Assembly (NCBI RefSeq): GCF_040796495.1
Contig: NZ_JBFNQN010000003.1
Span: 248,001-312,000, forward strand
DNA: 64,000 nt
Source: Kineococcus endophyticus
Lineage (GTDB): Bacteria > Actinomycetota > Actinomycetes > Actinomycetales > Kineococcaceae
Direction: 5' to 3'
The notes beneath the pieces are model-generated. The model saw only the letters and a list, made by a program, of their open reading frames with translations. It did no database searches and had not been told where the DNA came from. This document shows, one piece after another, positions 1 through 8,295 of the stretch (position 1 is its first letter; the number at the start of each line of letters is the position of its first letter). The translations under genes and the position numbers were made by a program.

Positions 1-245
1 AGCCGCTGTCCCCGCCGCAGCCCCCCGGCGAGCAGCAGCAGCGCGAGCGAGACGGGCACGAGGACCGTCTTGCTCAGCAGGGGCACGCCCAGCGGCAGCA
101 CCTCCAGCAGCGGGCCGAACCGCTCGCGGGCGGGCGGGGTGATCGCGGAGAGGATGCTGAGGACGGCCAGCACGGCCACGGCCCCGGCGCCGAGGCGACG
201 GGTGCGGTCGCGACGGGCACGTCCGGCCAGGAGCGGGGGGAGCAC
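1..245 (-). CDS. Partial MprF/DUF2156-like membrane protein (N-terminal part)
   Basis: Only the first ~81 residues are in the window; the gene continues past base 1. From a GTG at 245 the reading frame stays open and gives an Arg-rich start, a hydrophobic helix, the motif TPPARERFGPLLEVLPLGVP and a second hydrophobic helix ending in GGLRRGQR. From memory this pattern resembles the N-terminus of actinobacterial lysylphosphatidylglycerol synthetase-like (DUF2156) membrane proteins, but the catalytic part is not visible, so the function is a guess. A TGAGG about 5 nt upstream could be the ribosome binding site. Confidence 0.45.
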   Translation of the reverse strand, partial: MLPPLLAGRARRDRTRRLGAGAVAVLAVLSILSAITPPARERFGPLLEVLPLGVPLLSKTVLVPVSLALLLLAGGLRRGQR

Positions 246-302
246 GGACCTCAGTCTGCTGTCTCGGCCGCCCTCACCGCAGCGGCACAGGACGTCCCGA
301 GG

Positions 303-1316
303 TCAGCCCGGGGGTTCCGGGACCCTGACCCGTCGCTGGTTCCGCAGGACGTCGGCCGTCAGCAGGACCAGCGCCGCCCAGACGAGCCCGAAGCCGATCC
401 AGCGCGACGTCGGCATCGTCTCCCCGAGCAGCAGCGCCGCCACGAACTGCAGGACGGGCGTGACGTACTGGAGCATCCCGACGACCGTCAGCGGGACGCG
501 GGCCGCCGCGGCCGCGAACAGGACGAGCGGCACGAGCGTCGTCGGGCCCGCCAGGACGAGCAGTGTCGTGTGCAGCGACCCCTCGCCGGCGAACGTCAGG
601 CGGTCGCCGAGCACGGCGAGCGCGACGACGGCCGGCACGAGGAGGACACCCGTCTCGACCGTCAGCCCCGTCAGCGGGTCCACGCCCGCGCCCCGGCGGG
701 CCAGCTGGTTCTTCAGCAGGCCGTACGTGCCGAAGGACACGGCCAGGGTCAGCGCCATCCACGGCAGCCGCCCCAGGTCCGCGGTGATGACGACGACCGC
801 GGCGAGCCCCACCCCGACGGCCGCCCACTGCCCGGGCCGCAACCGTTCGCGCAGCACGAGGACGCCGAGCAGCACCGTCAGCAACGGGTTGACGAAGTAC
901 CCCAGCGACGCCTCCAGGACGTGACCGGTGACGACGGCGAGGCCGTACACGCCCCAGTTCACGGCGATCGCGAGCGCCGCCAGGGCCAGCAGCCCGCGCT
1001 GCGCGGGGTCGCGCAGGACGGCCAGGACGCGCGCCCACCGGCGCAGCACCGTGACGAGGACGACGGACAGGGCCAGGGAGAAGACGATCCGCCAGGCCAG
1101 CAGCTCGACGGCGCCGGCCGAGCGCAGCGCGTGGAAGTAGAAGGGGAACAGCCCCCACAGGACGTAGCAGGCGAGCCCCATCGACACCCCGGCCAGTCCC
1201 GGGGAGCCGGGGGAGCCCGTCGTCCCGTTGCGGGAGCCGTCCTGCCGGTGAACGATCCGTGTGTGCGCCGGGCGGGTTCCGCCCCTGTCGTCGTCCAGGT
1301 GGTCCACAGGAGCCAT
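303..1316 (-). CDS. rarD: EamA-family transporter RarD
   Basis: Predicted inner-membrane permease of the drug/metabolite transporter superfamily, with about ten hydrophobic helices. The motif GLACYVLWGLFPFYFHAL and the following LLAWRIVFS are typical of RarD proteins; E. coli RarD was linked to chloramphenicol resistance, but the substrate is unknown. The start is uncertain: ATG at 1316 gives 337 aa with a low-complexity N-terminus, GTG at 1355 would run into the intergenic iron-box-like site, and ATG at 1181 (292 aa) gives the usual family length. It is transcribed divergently from fprA. Confidence 0.82.
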   Translation of the reverse strand: MAPVDHLDDDRGGTRPAHTRIVHRQDGSRNGTTGSPGSPGLAGVSMGLACYVLWGLFPFYFHALRSAGAVELLAWRIVFSLALSVVLVTVLRRWARVLAVLRDPAQRGLLALAALAIAVNWGVYGLAVVTGHVLEASLGYFVNPLLTVLLGVLVLRERLRPGQWAAVGVGLAAVVVITADLGRLPWMALTLAVSFGTYGLLKNQLARRGAGVDPLTGLTVETGVLLVPAVVALAVLGDRLTFAGEGSLHTTLLVLAGPTTLVPLVLFAAAAARVPLTVVGMLQYVTPVLQFVAALLLGETMPTSRWIGFGLVWAALVLLTADVLRNQRRVRVPEPPG

Positions 1317-1340
1317 CGTGACGACGGTCGTGTCGGCGCG

Positions 1341-1359
1341 CGGCGTTAGGCTCACCTAC
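1341..1359. promoter_or_regulatory. Partial DtxR/IdeR-type iron box between rarD and fprA
   Basis: The stretch TTAGGCTCACCTAC (1346-1359) matches 12 of 14 bases of the right part of the DtxR/IdeR consensus TTAGGTTAGGCTAACCTAA; the left five bases match poorly (13/19 overall). It sits about 65 bp upstream of the fprA start and about 30 bp upstream of the rarD ATG. Iron-dependent repression of the NADPH-ferredoxin reductase would make sense, but the half-conserved box leaves this unproven. Confidence 0.4.
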
Positions 1360-1422
1360 GCACGTTCGCGCTCACCACCCCGCTCCGCGCTGGAGCACCG
1401 ACCGAGAGGGACACCGAGACCT

Positions 1423-2820
1423 GTGACCGATTCGAACCGTCCGCTGCGCGTCGCCGTCGTCGGAGCCGGACCGGCCGGGATCTACGCCTCGGACATCCTC
1501 TCCAAGGCCGACCTGTCGGGCACCGGGTTCGACGGTGTCGGCATCGACCTCATCGAGCGGCTGCCCGCGCCCTTCGGCCTCGTCCGGTACGGCGTGGCGC
1601 CGGACCACCCGCGCATCAAGCAGATCATCGTCGCCCTCGAGAAGGTGCTGTCCCGCGGGGACATCCGCCTCCTGACGAACGTCGACTTCGGCACCGACGT
1701 CACGCTCGAGGACCTCCAGCGGTACTACGACGCGGTGGTCTTCTCGACGGGGTCCATCGAGGACGCGCGCCTGGAGATCCCCGGGGTGGACGCCCCGGAG
1801 AGCTACGGCGCAGCCGACTTCGTCTCCTGGTACGACGGCCACCCCGACTACCCGCGCACGTGGCCGCTGGACGCCGAGCGCGTCGCGGTCCTCGGCGCCG
1901 GCAACGTGGCCCTCGACGTGGCCCGCATCCTCGCCAAGCACGCCGACGACCTCCTCCCGACGGAGATCCCGGACAACGTCTACGAGGTGCTGAAGGCCTC
2001 GCCGGTCACGGACGTGCACGTCTTCGCCCGTCGCGGGCCCGCGCAGGTGAAGTTCTCGCCGCTGGAGCTGCGTGAACTCGGTCACGTCCCCGACGTCGAC
2101 GTCCTCGTCGACCCGGAGGACTTCGACTTCGACGAGGGCTCCGAGCAGGCCATCGCCTCCTCCAACCAGACCCGGCAGGTCGTCAAGACGCTGACCGACT
2201 GGACGCTGAAGGAGGGCGAGTCGACCGCCTCGCGGCGCATCCACCTGCACTTCCTGCACGCCCCGGCCGAGGTCCTGACCGACGCGGGCGGCCACGTGAG
2301 CGGCCTGCGGACCGAGCGCACGCGCCTCGTGGGCGACGGCACGGTCGAGGGCACGGGCGACTTCCACGACTGGGACGTCCAGGCCGTCTACCGCGCGGTG
2401 GGCTACTTCGGCTCCCCGCTGCCGGGCGTGCCCTTCGACGCCCTCGCCGGCGTCATCGCCAACCACGAGGGCCGGGTCACCGACCCCGAGGGCGGGTCCC
2501 TGCCGGGCGTCTACTGCACCGGCTGGATCAAGCGCGGTCCGGTCGGCCTCATCGGCCACACGAAGTCGGACGCCTCCGAGACGGTCCGGCACCTGGTCTC
2601 CGACGCCGCGCAGCTGCCGCAGGCGAGCGAGCCGGACCCCCAGGCCGTGCTGGACTTCCTGCGCGGCAAGGGTGTGGAGGTCCTGACCTGGACCGAGTGG
2701 GAGACCCTCGACGCCTACGAGCGCTCGCTTGGGGAACCGCGCGGCCGCGAGCGCGTCAAGGTGGTCTCGCGCGAGGACATGATCGCGGCCTCGCGCCGCG
2801 CCGGGGCCGGGGAGGCCTGA
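1423..2820 (+). CDS. fprA: FAD-dependent ferredoxin/adrenodoxin-NADP+ reductase FprA
   Basis: Moves electrons between NADPH and ferredoxin-type iron-sulfur proteins. The 465-aa protein has an N-terminal FAD dinucleotide-binding motif (VAVVGAGPAGIYASDIL), then ERLPAPFGLVRYGVAPDHP typical of adrenodoxin reductase/FprA, an NADPH-binding motif (VLGAGNVALDVARIL) in the middle, and the C-terminal GWIKRGPVGLIGHTKSDA segment. The GTG at 1423 is chosen because homologous sequence starts just after it and the length fits mycobacterial FprA (~456 aa). Only one base separates its stop from etfB, so the three redox genes likely form one operon. Confidence 0.93.
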   Translation: MTDSNRPLRVAVVGAGPAGIYASDILSKADLSGTGFDGVGIDLIERLPAPFGLVRYGVAPDHPRIKQIIVALEKVLSRGDIRLLTNVDFGTDVTLEDLQRYYDAVVFSTGSIEDARLEIPGVDAPESYGAADFVSWYDGHPDYPRTWPLDAERVAVLGAGNVALDVARILAKHADDLLPTEIPDNVYEVLKASPVTDVHVFARRGPAQVKFSPLELRELGHVPDVDVLVDPEDFDFDEGSEQAIASSNQTRQVVKTLTDWTLKEGESTASRRIHLHFLHAPAEVLTDAGGHVSGLRTERTRLVGDGTVEGTGDFHDWDVQAVYRAVGYFGSPLPGVPFDALAGVIANHEGRVTDPEGGSLPGVYCTGWIKRGPVGLIGHTKSDASETVRHLVSDAAQLPQASEPDPQAVLDFLRGKGVEVLTWTEWETLDAYERSLGEPRGRERVKVVSREDMIAASRRAGAGEA

Positions 2821-2821
2821 G

Positions 2822-3625
2822 GTGCGGGTCGTCGTCTGCGTCAAGCACGTCCCCGACATCCAGCAGCCCCGCTCCCTGCGGTCCGACGGCCTGCTCGTGC
2901 GGGGCGGGGACGACGACACCCTCAACGAGCTGGACGAGGACGCGGTCGAGGCGGGGCTGCGGACGGCCGAGGCCGCCGGGTTCCCGGCTGAGGGCCACGA
3001 CGTCACCGTCCTGACGGTCGGCCCGAGCGCTGCCGTGGAGTCCCTGCGCCGCGGGCTGGCGATGGGCGCGTCGACCGCCGTGCACGTGCACGACGACGCC
3101 GTGGCGGGGTCCGACGCCATCGCGACCGCGCGCGTCCTGGCCGCGGCGGTCGCCAAGCTGCACGCCGAGCAGCCCGTCGACGTCCTCGTGGCCGGGATGG
3201 CCGCCCTCGACGGGCTGACCTCGCTCGTGCCGGCGGCGCTGGCGGAGCTGCTCGGCTGGCCCCAGCTGACGCTCGCGGACCGCATCGAGGTGGCCGACGG
3301 GGTCGTGTCGGTGCGGCGTGAGACCTCCACCGACGTCGAGGAGCTCACGGCCCCGACGCCGGCTGTGCTGTCCGTGACCGACCAGGCGTTCCGCGCCCGC
3401 TTCCCGAACTTCAAGGGGATCATGGCTGCGCGCAAGAAGCCCGTGACCACGTGGACGTTGGCCGACCTGGACCTGGCGGAGTCCGCGGTGGGTCCGGCCG
3501 GCTCCGCCACGCGCGTCGTCCACGCCGTCGAACGCCCCGAGCGGCCCGACCGCGTCCTCGTCACCGGGGACGCCGAGACGGTGCCCGCCCTGGTGGACTA
3601 CCTGTCGCAGAAGGGTTTCGCGTGA
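2822..3625 (+). CDS. etfB: Electron transfer flavoprotein beta subunit
   Basis: Small subunit of the soluble ETF heterodimer that accepts electrons from acyl-CoA and other flavin dehydrogenases. The 267-aa protein starts MRVVVCVKHVPD like other EtfB proteins, has the adenine nucleotide-binding ATP-pyrophosphatase-like fold, and ends with the FixA/EtfB signature around RFPNFKGIMAARKKP. The GTG start lies one base after the fprA stop, and the stop overlaps the etfA start by 4 bp (GTGA), indicating translational coupling. Confidence 0.94.
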   Translation: MRVVVCVKHVPDIQQPRSLRSDGLLVRGGDDDTLNELDEDAVEAGLRTAEAAGFPAEGHDVTVLTVGPSAAVESLRRGLAMGASTAVHVHDDAVAGSDAIATARVLAAAVAKLHAEQPVDVLVAGMAALDGLTSLVPAALAELLGWPQLTLADRIEVADGVVSVRRETSTDVEELTAPTPAVLSVTDQAFRARFPNFKGIMAARKKPVTTWTLADLDLAESAVGPAGSATRVVHAVERPERPDRVLVTGDAETVPALVDYLSQKGFA

Positions 3626-4608
3626 GCGAGCAGGAGAACCGCGCGGCCGGCCGGGTGGCCGTCCTCGTCGACCACCTCGACGGCGCCGTGCGCCCGACGG
3701 CGCTGGAGCTGCTGACCCTGGCCCGCGGTCTCGGCCTCGAGGTCCACGCCGTGTGGGTGGGGTACTCGGCCCCCAGCGCCGAGCTCGCCGCCCACGGCGC
3801 GGACGCCGTCCACGAGGTCGCGGTGGACGGTGCCGACGCGCAGCTGACGGCGTCCGTCGTCGACGCCCTGCAGACGGTCCTGCCCGCGATCGGCGACGTC
3901 GGGCTGCTCCTCGTCCCGTCCACGTTCGAGGGGCGCGAAGTGGCCGCCCGGCTCGCGGTCCGCACCGGCGCGGGTGTCGTCACGGGCGCCTCGGGCGTGG
4001 CCTTCGAGGACGGCCGCTGGACCGCGCACAAGTCCGTCCTGGCCGGTGCCTGGGACACGGCCTGCGCCGTCACCGGGCCGCTCGCCGTCGTCGCCGTCGC
4101 CCCGCACGCCGTGCAGGCGGTCGCGCAGGACGGTGCCGCGGAGCCGTCCGTCGTCCGGCACACGGCCGAGGCGTCGGCCGCGGCCCGGGCGGTGACCGTC
4201 GTCTCGCGCACGCGCCGTCCCACGAGCGAACGGCCCCCGCTGGCCGAGGCCGAGGTGGTCGTCGTGGGCGGCCGCGGCGTCGAGGGGGACTTCTCCGGCG
4301 TCGAGGAGCTCGCCGACGTGCTCGGCGGTGCCGTCGGTGCGACGCGCGTCGCCACGGACGAGGGCTGGATCGGGCACGAGGCGCAGGTCGGGCAGACGGG
4401 CGTCACGATCTCCCCGCGCCTGTACGTGGGGCTCGGCGTCTCCGGTGCCGTCCACCACAAGGGCGGGATGGCGGCGTCCGCGACGGTCGTCGCCGTGAAC
4501 AGCGACCCCGACGCCCCGATCTTCGAGTTCGCCGACTACGGGATCGTCGGGGACCTCACCGAGGTCCTGCCGGCCCTCACCGCCGAACTCCGCCGCCGTC
4601 GCGGCTGA
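3622..4608 (+). CDS. etfA: Electron transfer flavoprotein alpha subunit
   Basis: Large, FAD-binding subunit of ETF (328 aa). The C-terminal FAD domain is clear: VVVGGRGV, then GQTGVTISPRLYVGLGVSG, and NSDPDAPIFEFADYGIVGDL. The segment GAVHHKGGM replaces the commoner GAIQHLAGM. The GTG start overlaps the etfB stop codon. No ETF-quinone oxidoreductase gene is next to it; fprA is the only adjacent redox partner. Confidence 0.94.
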   Translation: MSEQENRAAGRVAVLVDHLDGAVRPTALELLTLARGLGLEVHAVWVGYSAPSAELAAHGADAVHEVAVDGADAQLTASVVDALQTVLPAIGDVGLLLVPSTFEGREVAARLAVRTGAGVVTGASGVAFEDGRWTAHKSVLAGAWDTACAVTGPLAVVAVAPHAVQAVAQDGAAEPSVVRHTAEASAAARAVTVVSRTRRPTSERPPLAEAEVVVVGGRGVEGDFSGVEELADVLGGAVGATRVATDEGWIGHEAQVGQTGVTISPRLYVGLGVSGAVHHKGGMAASATVVAVNSDPDAPIFEFADYGIVGDLTEVLPALTAELRRRRG

Positions 4609-4626
4609 CCCGGTCGTCGAGGCGGC

Positions 4627-4651
4627 CCCGCGCCCGGTTCCCGGGCGCGGG
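4627..4651. terminator. Hairpin between convergent etfA and esterase genes
   Basis: Perfect 11-bp GC-only stem (CCCGCGCCCGG / CCGGGCGCGGG) with a TTC loop. It lies between the etfA stop and the stop of the convergent esterase gene, so it can end transcription from both sides. There is no T-run, which is common for actinobacterial terminators. Confidence 0.7.
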
Positions 4652-4657
4652 AGGGCC

Positions 4658-5773
4658 TCAGGCCGACGTCGGCGCGAAACCCTGCAGGTTCTCGCCCAGC
4701 CAGTCCAGGGCCTGCGGGACGAACCCGGCCCAGATGCTCGTGCGGTGCCCGCCCTGCTGCTGGGTCACCATCGTCACCTGCAGCGGCCCGTGCGCGGCCG
4801 CGGCCAGGGCCGACGTCGACGGCCAGGACAGCGAGTCGCTCTTGGAGGCCAAGGCCCACACGCGCACGGCGGGCGGGCTGACCTTGGCCAGGGTCACGAG
4901 GTCGAGCCGCTGCCCCGCGGGGCTGTTCAGCGCGAACGGCTTCCACGACCCGAAGTTCGGCCTGAAGTACCCGCCGAAGGAGATCGTCGCCCCGAACCGG
5001 TCCGGGTGCAGCATCGTCATCTGGTTGGCGCACCACGCGCCCATCGACAGGCCCATCGTCGCCCAGGAACTGGCCGTGCGGGCGGCCTGGTAGTGGCTCT
5101 CGACCCAGTCCGGGACGTCCTTCGACATCCACGTCTCCAGTTGCGGCTCACCGGGTCCGCCGTTCACGCACTCCGTGTCGCGGCCCGCGGGGATCTCCAG
5201 GTCGGGGAACACCAGGATGGGCGACACGATCTGCCGGCGGGCGACGGCGCCGTCGACCGAGGGCATGACGTCCATCGCCTCCAGCCACTGCTGCGGGGTT
5301 CCCGGGTAGCCGTGGAAGGCCTCGATGACGGGGTACCCGCCCGCCGGGGCGGGTGCCTTCCCGTACCCGGCGGGGAGCATGACGAGCACCGTCCCGGTGA
5401 CGCCGGACGCCGGTCCGGGCACCTGCGCGCGGAACACGCGGCCGTCGTAGCCCGCGATCTGCTCGGCCTTCGGGTCGCTCACGGTCGTCGTGCCGCCGGT
5501 GCCCCCGCCGGACGTCGTCGTGGTCGTGGCGGACTGCGCGGACTGGATGCCGAGGAGGTCGTCCCAGTCGGAGTAGAGGCCGAACTTGGAGTTCACGACG
5601 AGGAACACGGCCACGAGGACGGTCAGGTTGACCGCGATGAGCGAGGCCGCCCGGCCCAGCAGCGCCAGCACCCCCCGCCGCGCCAGCAGCCTCCAGCCGA
5701 CGACGATCGCGACCAGTGCCGCGCACGCCACCCCGATGGCCACCCACTGGGTGACCGGACTCGACAGACCCAC
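4658..5773 (-). CDS. Membrane-anchored alpha/beta-hydrolase, esterase family
   Basis: 371-aa protein with an N-terminal membrane region of two to three helices (to about residue 60), a Ser/Thr/Gly-rich linker, and an extracytoplasmic esterase domain of the antigen 85/esterase D type (PF00756-like). The nucleophile elbow is GLSMGAWCAN; PVIEAFHGYPGTPQQWLEAM resembles the oxyanion region. The substrate is unknown. A GGGGGGAG sequence lies about 8 nt before the GTG start. It is encoded next to a secreted GDSL lipase, so both may act at the cell surface. Confidence 0.78.
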   Translation of the reverse strand: MGLSSPVTQWVAIGVACAALVAIVVGWRLLARRGVLALLGRAASLIAVNLTVLVAVFLVVNSKFGLYSDWDDLLGIQSAQSATTTTTSGGGTGGTTTVSDPKAEQIAGYDGRVFRAQVPGPASGVTGTVLVMLPAGYGKAPAPAGGYPVIEAFHGYPGTPQQWLEAMDVMPSVDGAVARRQIVSPILVFPDLEIPAGRDTECVNGGPGEPQLETWMSKDVPDWVESHYQAARTASSWATMGLSMGAWCANQMTMLHPDRFGATISFGGYFRPNFGSWKPFALNSPAGQRLDLVTLAKVSPPAVRVWALASKSDSLSWPSTSALAAAAHGPLQVTMVTQQQGGHRTSIWAGFVPQALDWLGENLQGFAPTSA

Positions 5774-5855
5774 CGTGGAACTCCCCCCGTACCTGCGAAC
5801 GCCGGTGGGCGTTCCTCCCGATCATGGGGGAGTGAGGGACCGGGATGGCGCGTTC

Positions 5856-6659
5856 TCAGCGGATGTTCGGTGAACGTGTGGCGCGCTCGGAGGACAGGGC
5901 CGTGAGCACGGCGTCCGCGATGGCCCGCTGGCCCTTCGCGTTCGGGTGGTCCCCGTCGTCGGCCAGCAGCGGCGTGGGGTCCAGGCTCCCGTCGTCGCCG
6001 TGGAAGACCTGCCGCAGGCCCACGAACGTGACCCGGGCGCCCTTCGCGTCCACGGCGGCCTGCAGCTGGTCGTCGAAGGAGTCCGTCAGCTGGTCCTGCA
6101 CGGCCTGTTCGGCGGGCGTGTACTCCTGGTCGGCGACCGCCCCGTCGAGCCCCACGGCCCAGTAGTCCAGGACGACGACCCGCGCCCCGGTGGGCACGAT
6201 GCGGTCGACGGTGGCCGAGACCGTGGCGACGGCCTCGGCGGCGGCGCTGTCGACCTGCGCCTCGTCCGGCAGTGGGTCCGAGCCGTCGGCGAGGTCGGCC
6301 AGGTCGTTGGCGCCGGCCTCGAGCAGGACGACGTCGGTGGCGGAGAAGTCCGACAGGTCGTCCTCGACGGTGGCCGCGACGTCGTCGGACGTCGCGCCGT
6401 CCTCGGCGAGCTGCTCGAGCCCCACGCGCTGCCCGGGGGCCGCCAGGTCCGCCGCCACGAGGACGGGGAACGGCGAGCAGTCGCACTGGGCCCCCGTGGG
6501 GACGGAGTCGCCGAGGGAGACGACCCGCGTCGGGCGCAGGGGCCCCTCGGCACGCGCGCCGCCCGCGGCCGCGACCGTCTCCTCGGGCAGGGAGGCGGCC
6601 ATGCTGCCCAGCAGGAGCAGCACGACGGCGCCGAAGCGGAGAGGTCTCACGCTCCGCAC
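5856..6659 (-). CDS. Secreted SGNH/GDSL-family lipase or esterase
   Basis: 267-aa protein with a cleavable signal peptide (basic start, hydrophobic stretch FGAVVLLLLGSMAAS, then an Ala-rich region). SGNH blocks are visible: block I GDSVPTG with the nucleophile Ser, block III GANDLADL with the Asn, and the C-terminal Asp/His block DGDHPNAKG. The likely activity is hydrolysis of ester bonds outside the cell. The GTG at 6659 is chosen because AGGTGGTG lies about 8 nt upstream; a GTG at 6650 is also possible. Confidence 0.78.
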   Translation of the reverse strand: MRSVRPLRFGAVVLLLLGSMAASLPEETVAAAGGARAEGPLRPTRVVSLGDSVPTGAQCDCSPFPVLVAADLAAPGQRVGLEQLAEDGATSDDVAATVEDDLSDFSATDVVLLEAGANDLADLADGSDPLPDEAQVDSAAAEAVATVSATVDRIVPTGARVVVLDYWAVGLDGAVADQEYTPAEQAVQDQLTDSFDDQLQAAVDAKGARVTFVGLRQVFHGDDGSLDPTPLLADDGDHPNAKGQRAIADAVLTALSSERATRSPNIR

Positions 6660-6819
6660 TGTGGCATCACCACCTGTGATCGACCCGTGAATCGGGGGAG
6701 GGACGGACCGGACCCGGCACCCTCGATGGTCGGCCCACCGGCCCCGTCGCGCCAGCCCGGGACCCCCCGACGGGGGCCACGGCGGCCGGGCGGCCGGACC
6801 CGCCACCCACCCGCCCGTG

Positions 6820-6850
6820 TTGCGGTACCCGGTGCGGGGTGGGGTACGTT
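6820..6850 (+). promoter_or_regulatory. Possible promoter of the riboswitch operon
   Basis: TTGCGG (6820-6825) and TACGTT (6845-6850) are separated by 19 bp. Transcription would begin near 6857, right at the 5' edge of the predicted SAM riboswitch, which is the main reason for the call. The rest of the 6660-6850 gap shows no other feature. Confidence 0.35.
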
Positions 6851-6856
6851 CGCCGC

Positions 6857-6960
6857 AGCCATCCAGAGCGACCGAGAGACCTGGCTCGTCGACGTCGCAG
6901 CAACCATCCCGTCCCCGACGTGGGGCGGGACAGGTGCTTCCGCCAGGACCGATGGGAGAT
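6857..6960 (+). promoter_or_regulatory. S-box (SAM-I type) riboswitch controlling transporter/monooxygenase operon
   Basis: The leader follows the S-box order. P1 is CCATC (6859-6863) pairing with GATGG (6951-6955). Then come AGAG and a P2 stem GCGAC/GTCGC containing a GAGAGACCTGGCTCGTCGA kink-turn region, and the hallmark GCAACC. P3 follows as TCCCG(T)CCCC/GGGGCGGGA, and then GGTGCT-TCC. It closely parallels the B. subtilis yitJ S-box as remembered; P4 is very short. The 3' P1 strand abuts the GGGAG Shine-Dalgarno (6954-6958) for the GTG at 6964, so SAM binding would hide the ribosome site and shut translation off. No search was run. Confidence 0.75.
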
Positions 6961-6963
6961 CTC

Positions 6964-8295
6964 GTGAGCGCCCTGCAGTCCCCCGACGTCCGCACCCGCC
7001 CGGCGGCCCGCACGGCCCGCCGTCGTGCGGCCCTCGGCAGCTTCGTCGGCACCACGATCGAGTGGTACGACTACTACCTCTACGGGACGGCGGCGGCGAT
7101 CGTGCTCGGCCCGCTGTTCTTCCCCGACGTGGGCGGGGCCGTCGGTGTCGTCGCGGCGTTCGCCACCTACGCCGTCGGCTTCCTGGCCCGCCCGCTCGGC
7201 GGGGCCGTCGCCGGGCACGTCGGCGACCGGGTGGGCCGCAAGGCCGTCCTCGTCGCCTCCCTCCTCGTCATGGGCGTCTCCACGACCGCCGTCGGCCTGC
7301 TGCCGACGCACGCCCAGATCGGCGTCTGGGCTCCGGTCCTGCTCGTGCTGTGCCGTCTGCTGCAGGGGTTCTCGGCGGGCGGGGAGTGGGGCGGGGCCGT
7401 CCTGCTGGCCGTCGAGCACGCCCCCACGGGACGGCGCGGGTTGTTCGGTGCGATCCCGCAGACGGGCTCGGCCGCGGGCATGGTGCTGGCCAGCGGCGGG
7501 TTCTGGCTGACCCGCTCCCTCACCGACGACGACGCGTTCCTGGCCTGGGGGTGGCGGCTGCCGTTCCTGGCCAGCGCCGTCCTCGTCGTGGTCGGCCTGC
7601 TCATCCGGCTCAAGGTCACCGAGTCGCCCACCTTCGCCGCGGTCCGCGACGCCGAGGCGACCGCCCGCCGCCCGGTGGCGGAGGTCCTGCGCACCAACCG
7701 CCGCGGCGTCCTCGTCACGACCGGGATGCGGCTGGGGCAGAACGGGTCCTACGTCCTCTACACCGTCTTCGCGCTCAGCTACCTCGGCAGCGAGGTGCGT
7801 GCGGACGGGGCGGACGTGGGGTTGCTCGCGGTGCTCGTCGCGTCGGTGCTGAGCCTGGCGACGACCCCGTTCTGGGGGTGGTTGTCCGACCGCGTCGGCC
7901 GCCGCCCCGTCTACCTGGCCGGGTCGGTGCTGACGGCTGTGTTCTCCGTCCCCGCGTTCCTGCTGTTCGACACGGGGTCCACGGCCCTCGTCGTCGGGGC
8001 GGTCGTCGTCGCCGTCAACCTCGGCCACGACAGCCAGTACGGCGCCCAGGGCGCGTTCTTCGCCGAGCAGTTCGACGACCGGACGCGCTACAGCGGCGCG
8101 TCCCTGGGGTACTCGATCGGGGCCGTCCTGGGTGGGGGCCTGACCCCGCTCGTCGCAGCGTCGCTGCTGGCCGCCGGCGGGGGTTCGCCCTGGCTCGTCG
8201 CCGGCTACCTGACGTTCCTGGCGGTCCTCACGACCGTCGCCGCCGCCTGCACGCGCGAGACCGCGCACGAGCCCCTGGAGGGTCCCACCCCGTGA
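6964..8295 (+). CDS. MFS transporter, metabolite:H+ symporter (MHS) type
   Basis: 443-aa, 12-helix inner-membrane symporter. GTTIEWYDYYLYGTAAAIVL near the N-terminus, GHVGDRVGRKAVL (loop 2-3) and LQGFSAGGEWGGAVLL are hallmarks of the MHS group, which takes up small acids and zwitterions. The GTG at 6964 is preceded by GGGAG, which is partly inside the riboswitch P1; ATG at 6952 would start inside the aptamer. The stop overlaps the next gene by 4 bp. With a SAM-sensing leader and a DszA/DmoA-like monooxygenase partner, an organosulfur substrate is inferred. Confidence 0.85.
   Translation: MSALQSPDVRTRPAARTARRRAALGSFVGTTIEWYDYYLYGTAAAIVLGPLFFPDVGGAVGVVAAFATYAVGFLARPLGGAVAGHVGDRVGRKAVLVASLLVMGVSTTAVGLLPTHAQIGVWAPVLLVLCRLLQGFSAGGEWGGAVLLAVEHAPTGRRGLFGAIPQTGSAAGMVLASGGFWLTRSLTDDDAFLAWGWRLPFLASAVLVVVGLLIRLKVTESPTFAAVRDAEATARRPVAEVLRTNRRGVLVTTGMRLGQNGSYVLYTVFALSYLGSEVRADGADVGLLAVLVASVLSLATTPFWGWLSDRVGRRPVYLAGSVLTAVFSVPAFLLFDTGSTALVVGAVVVAVNLGHDSQYGAQGAFFAEQFDDRTRYSGASLGYSIGAVLGGGLTPLVAASLLAAGGGSPWLVAGYLTFLAVLTTVAAACTRETAHEPLEGPTP

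Noticed and set aside
6660-6819. A small gene between the lipase and the riboswitch promoter
   Set aside because: The short frames seen have Pro/Gly/Arg-rich shadow composition and no ribosome site; the stretch appears to be untranslated.
5946-8291. A long plus-strand frame leading into the flavin monooxygenase
   Set aside because: The part before 8292 is the shadow of the GDSL lipase and the MFS transporter frame; only the portion from GTG 8292 shows family similarity.
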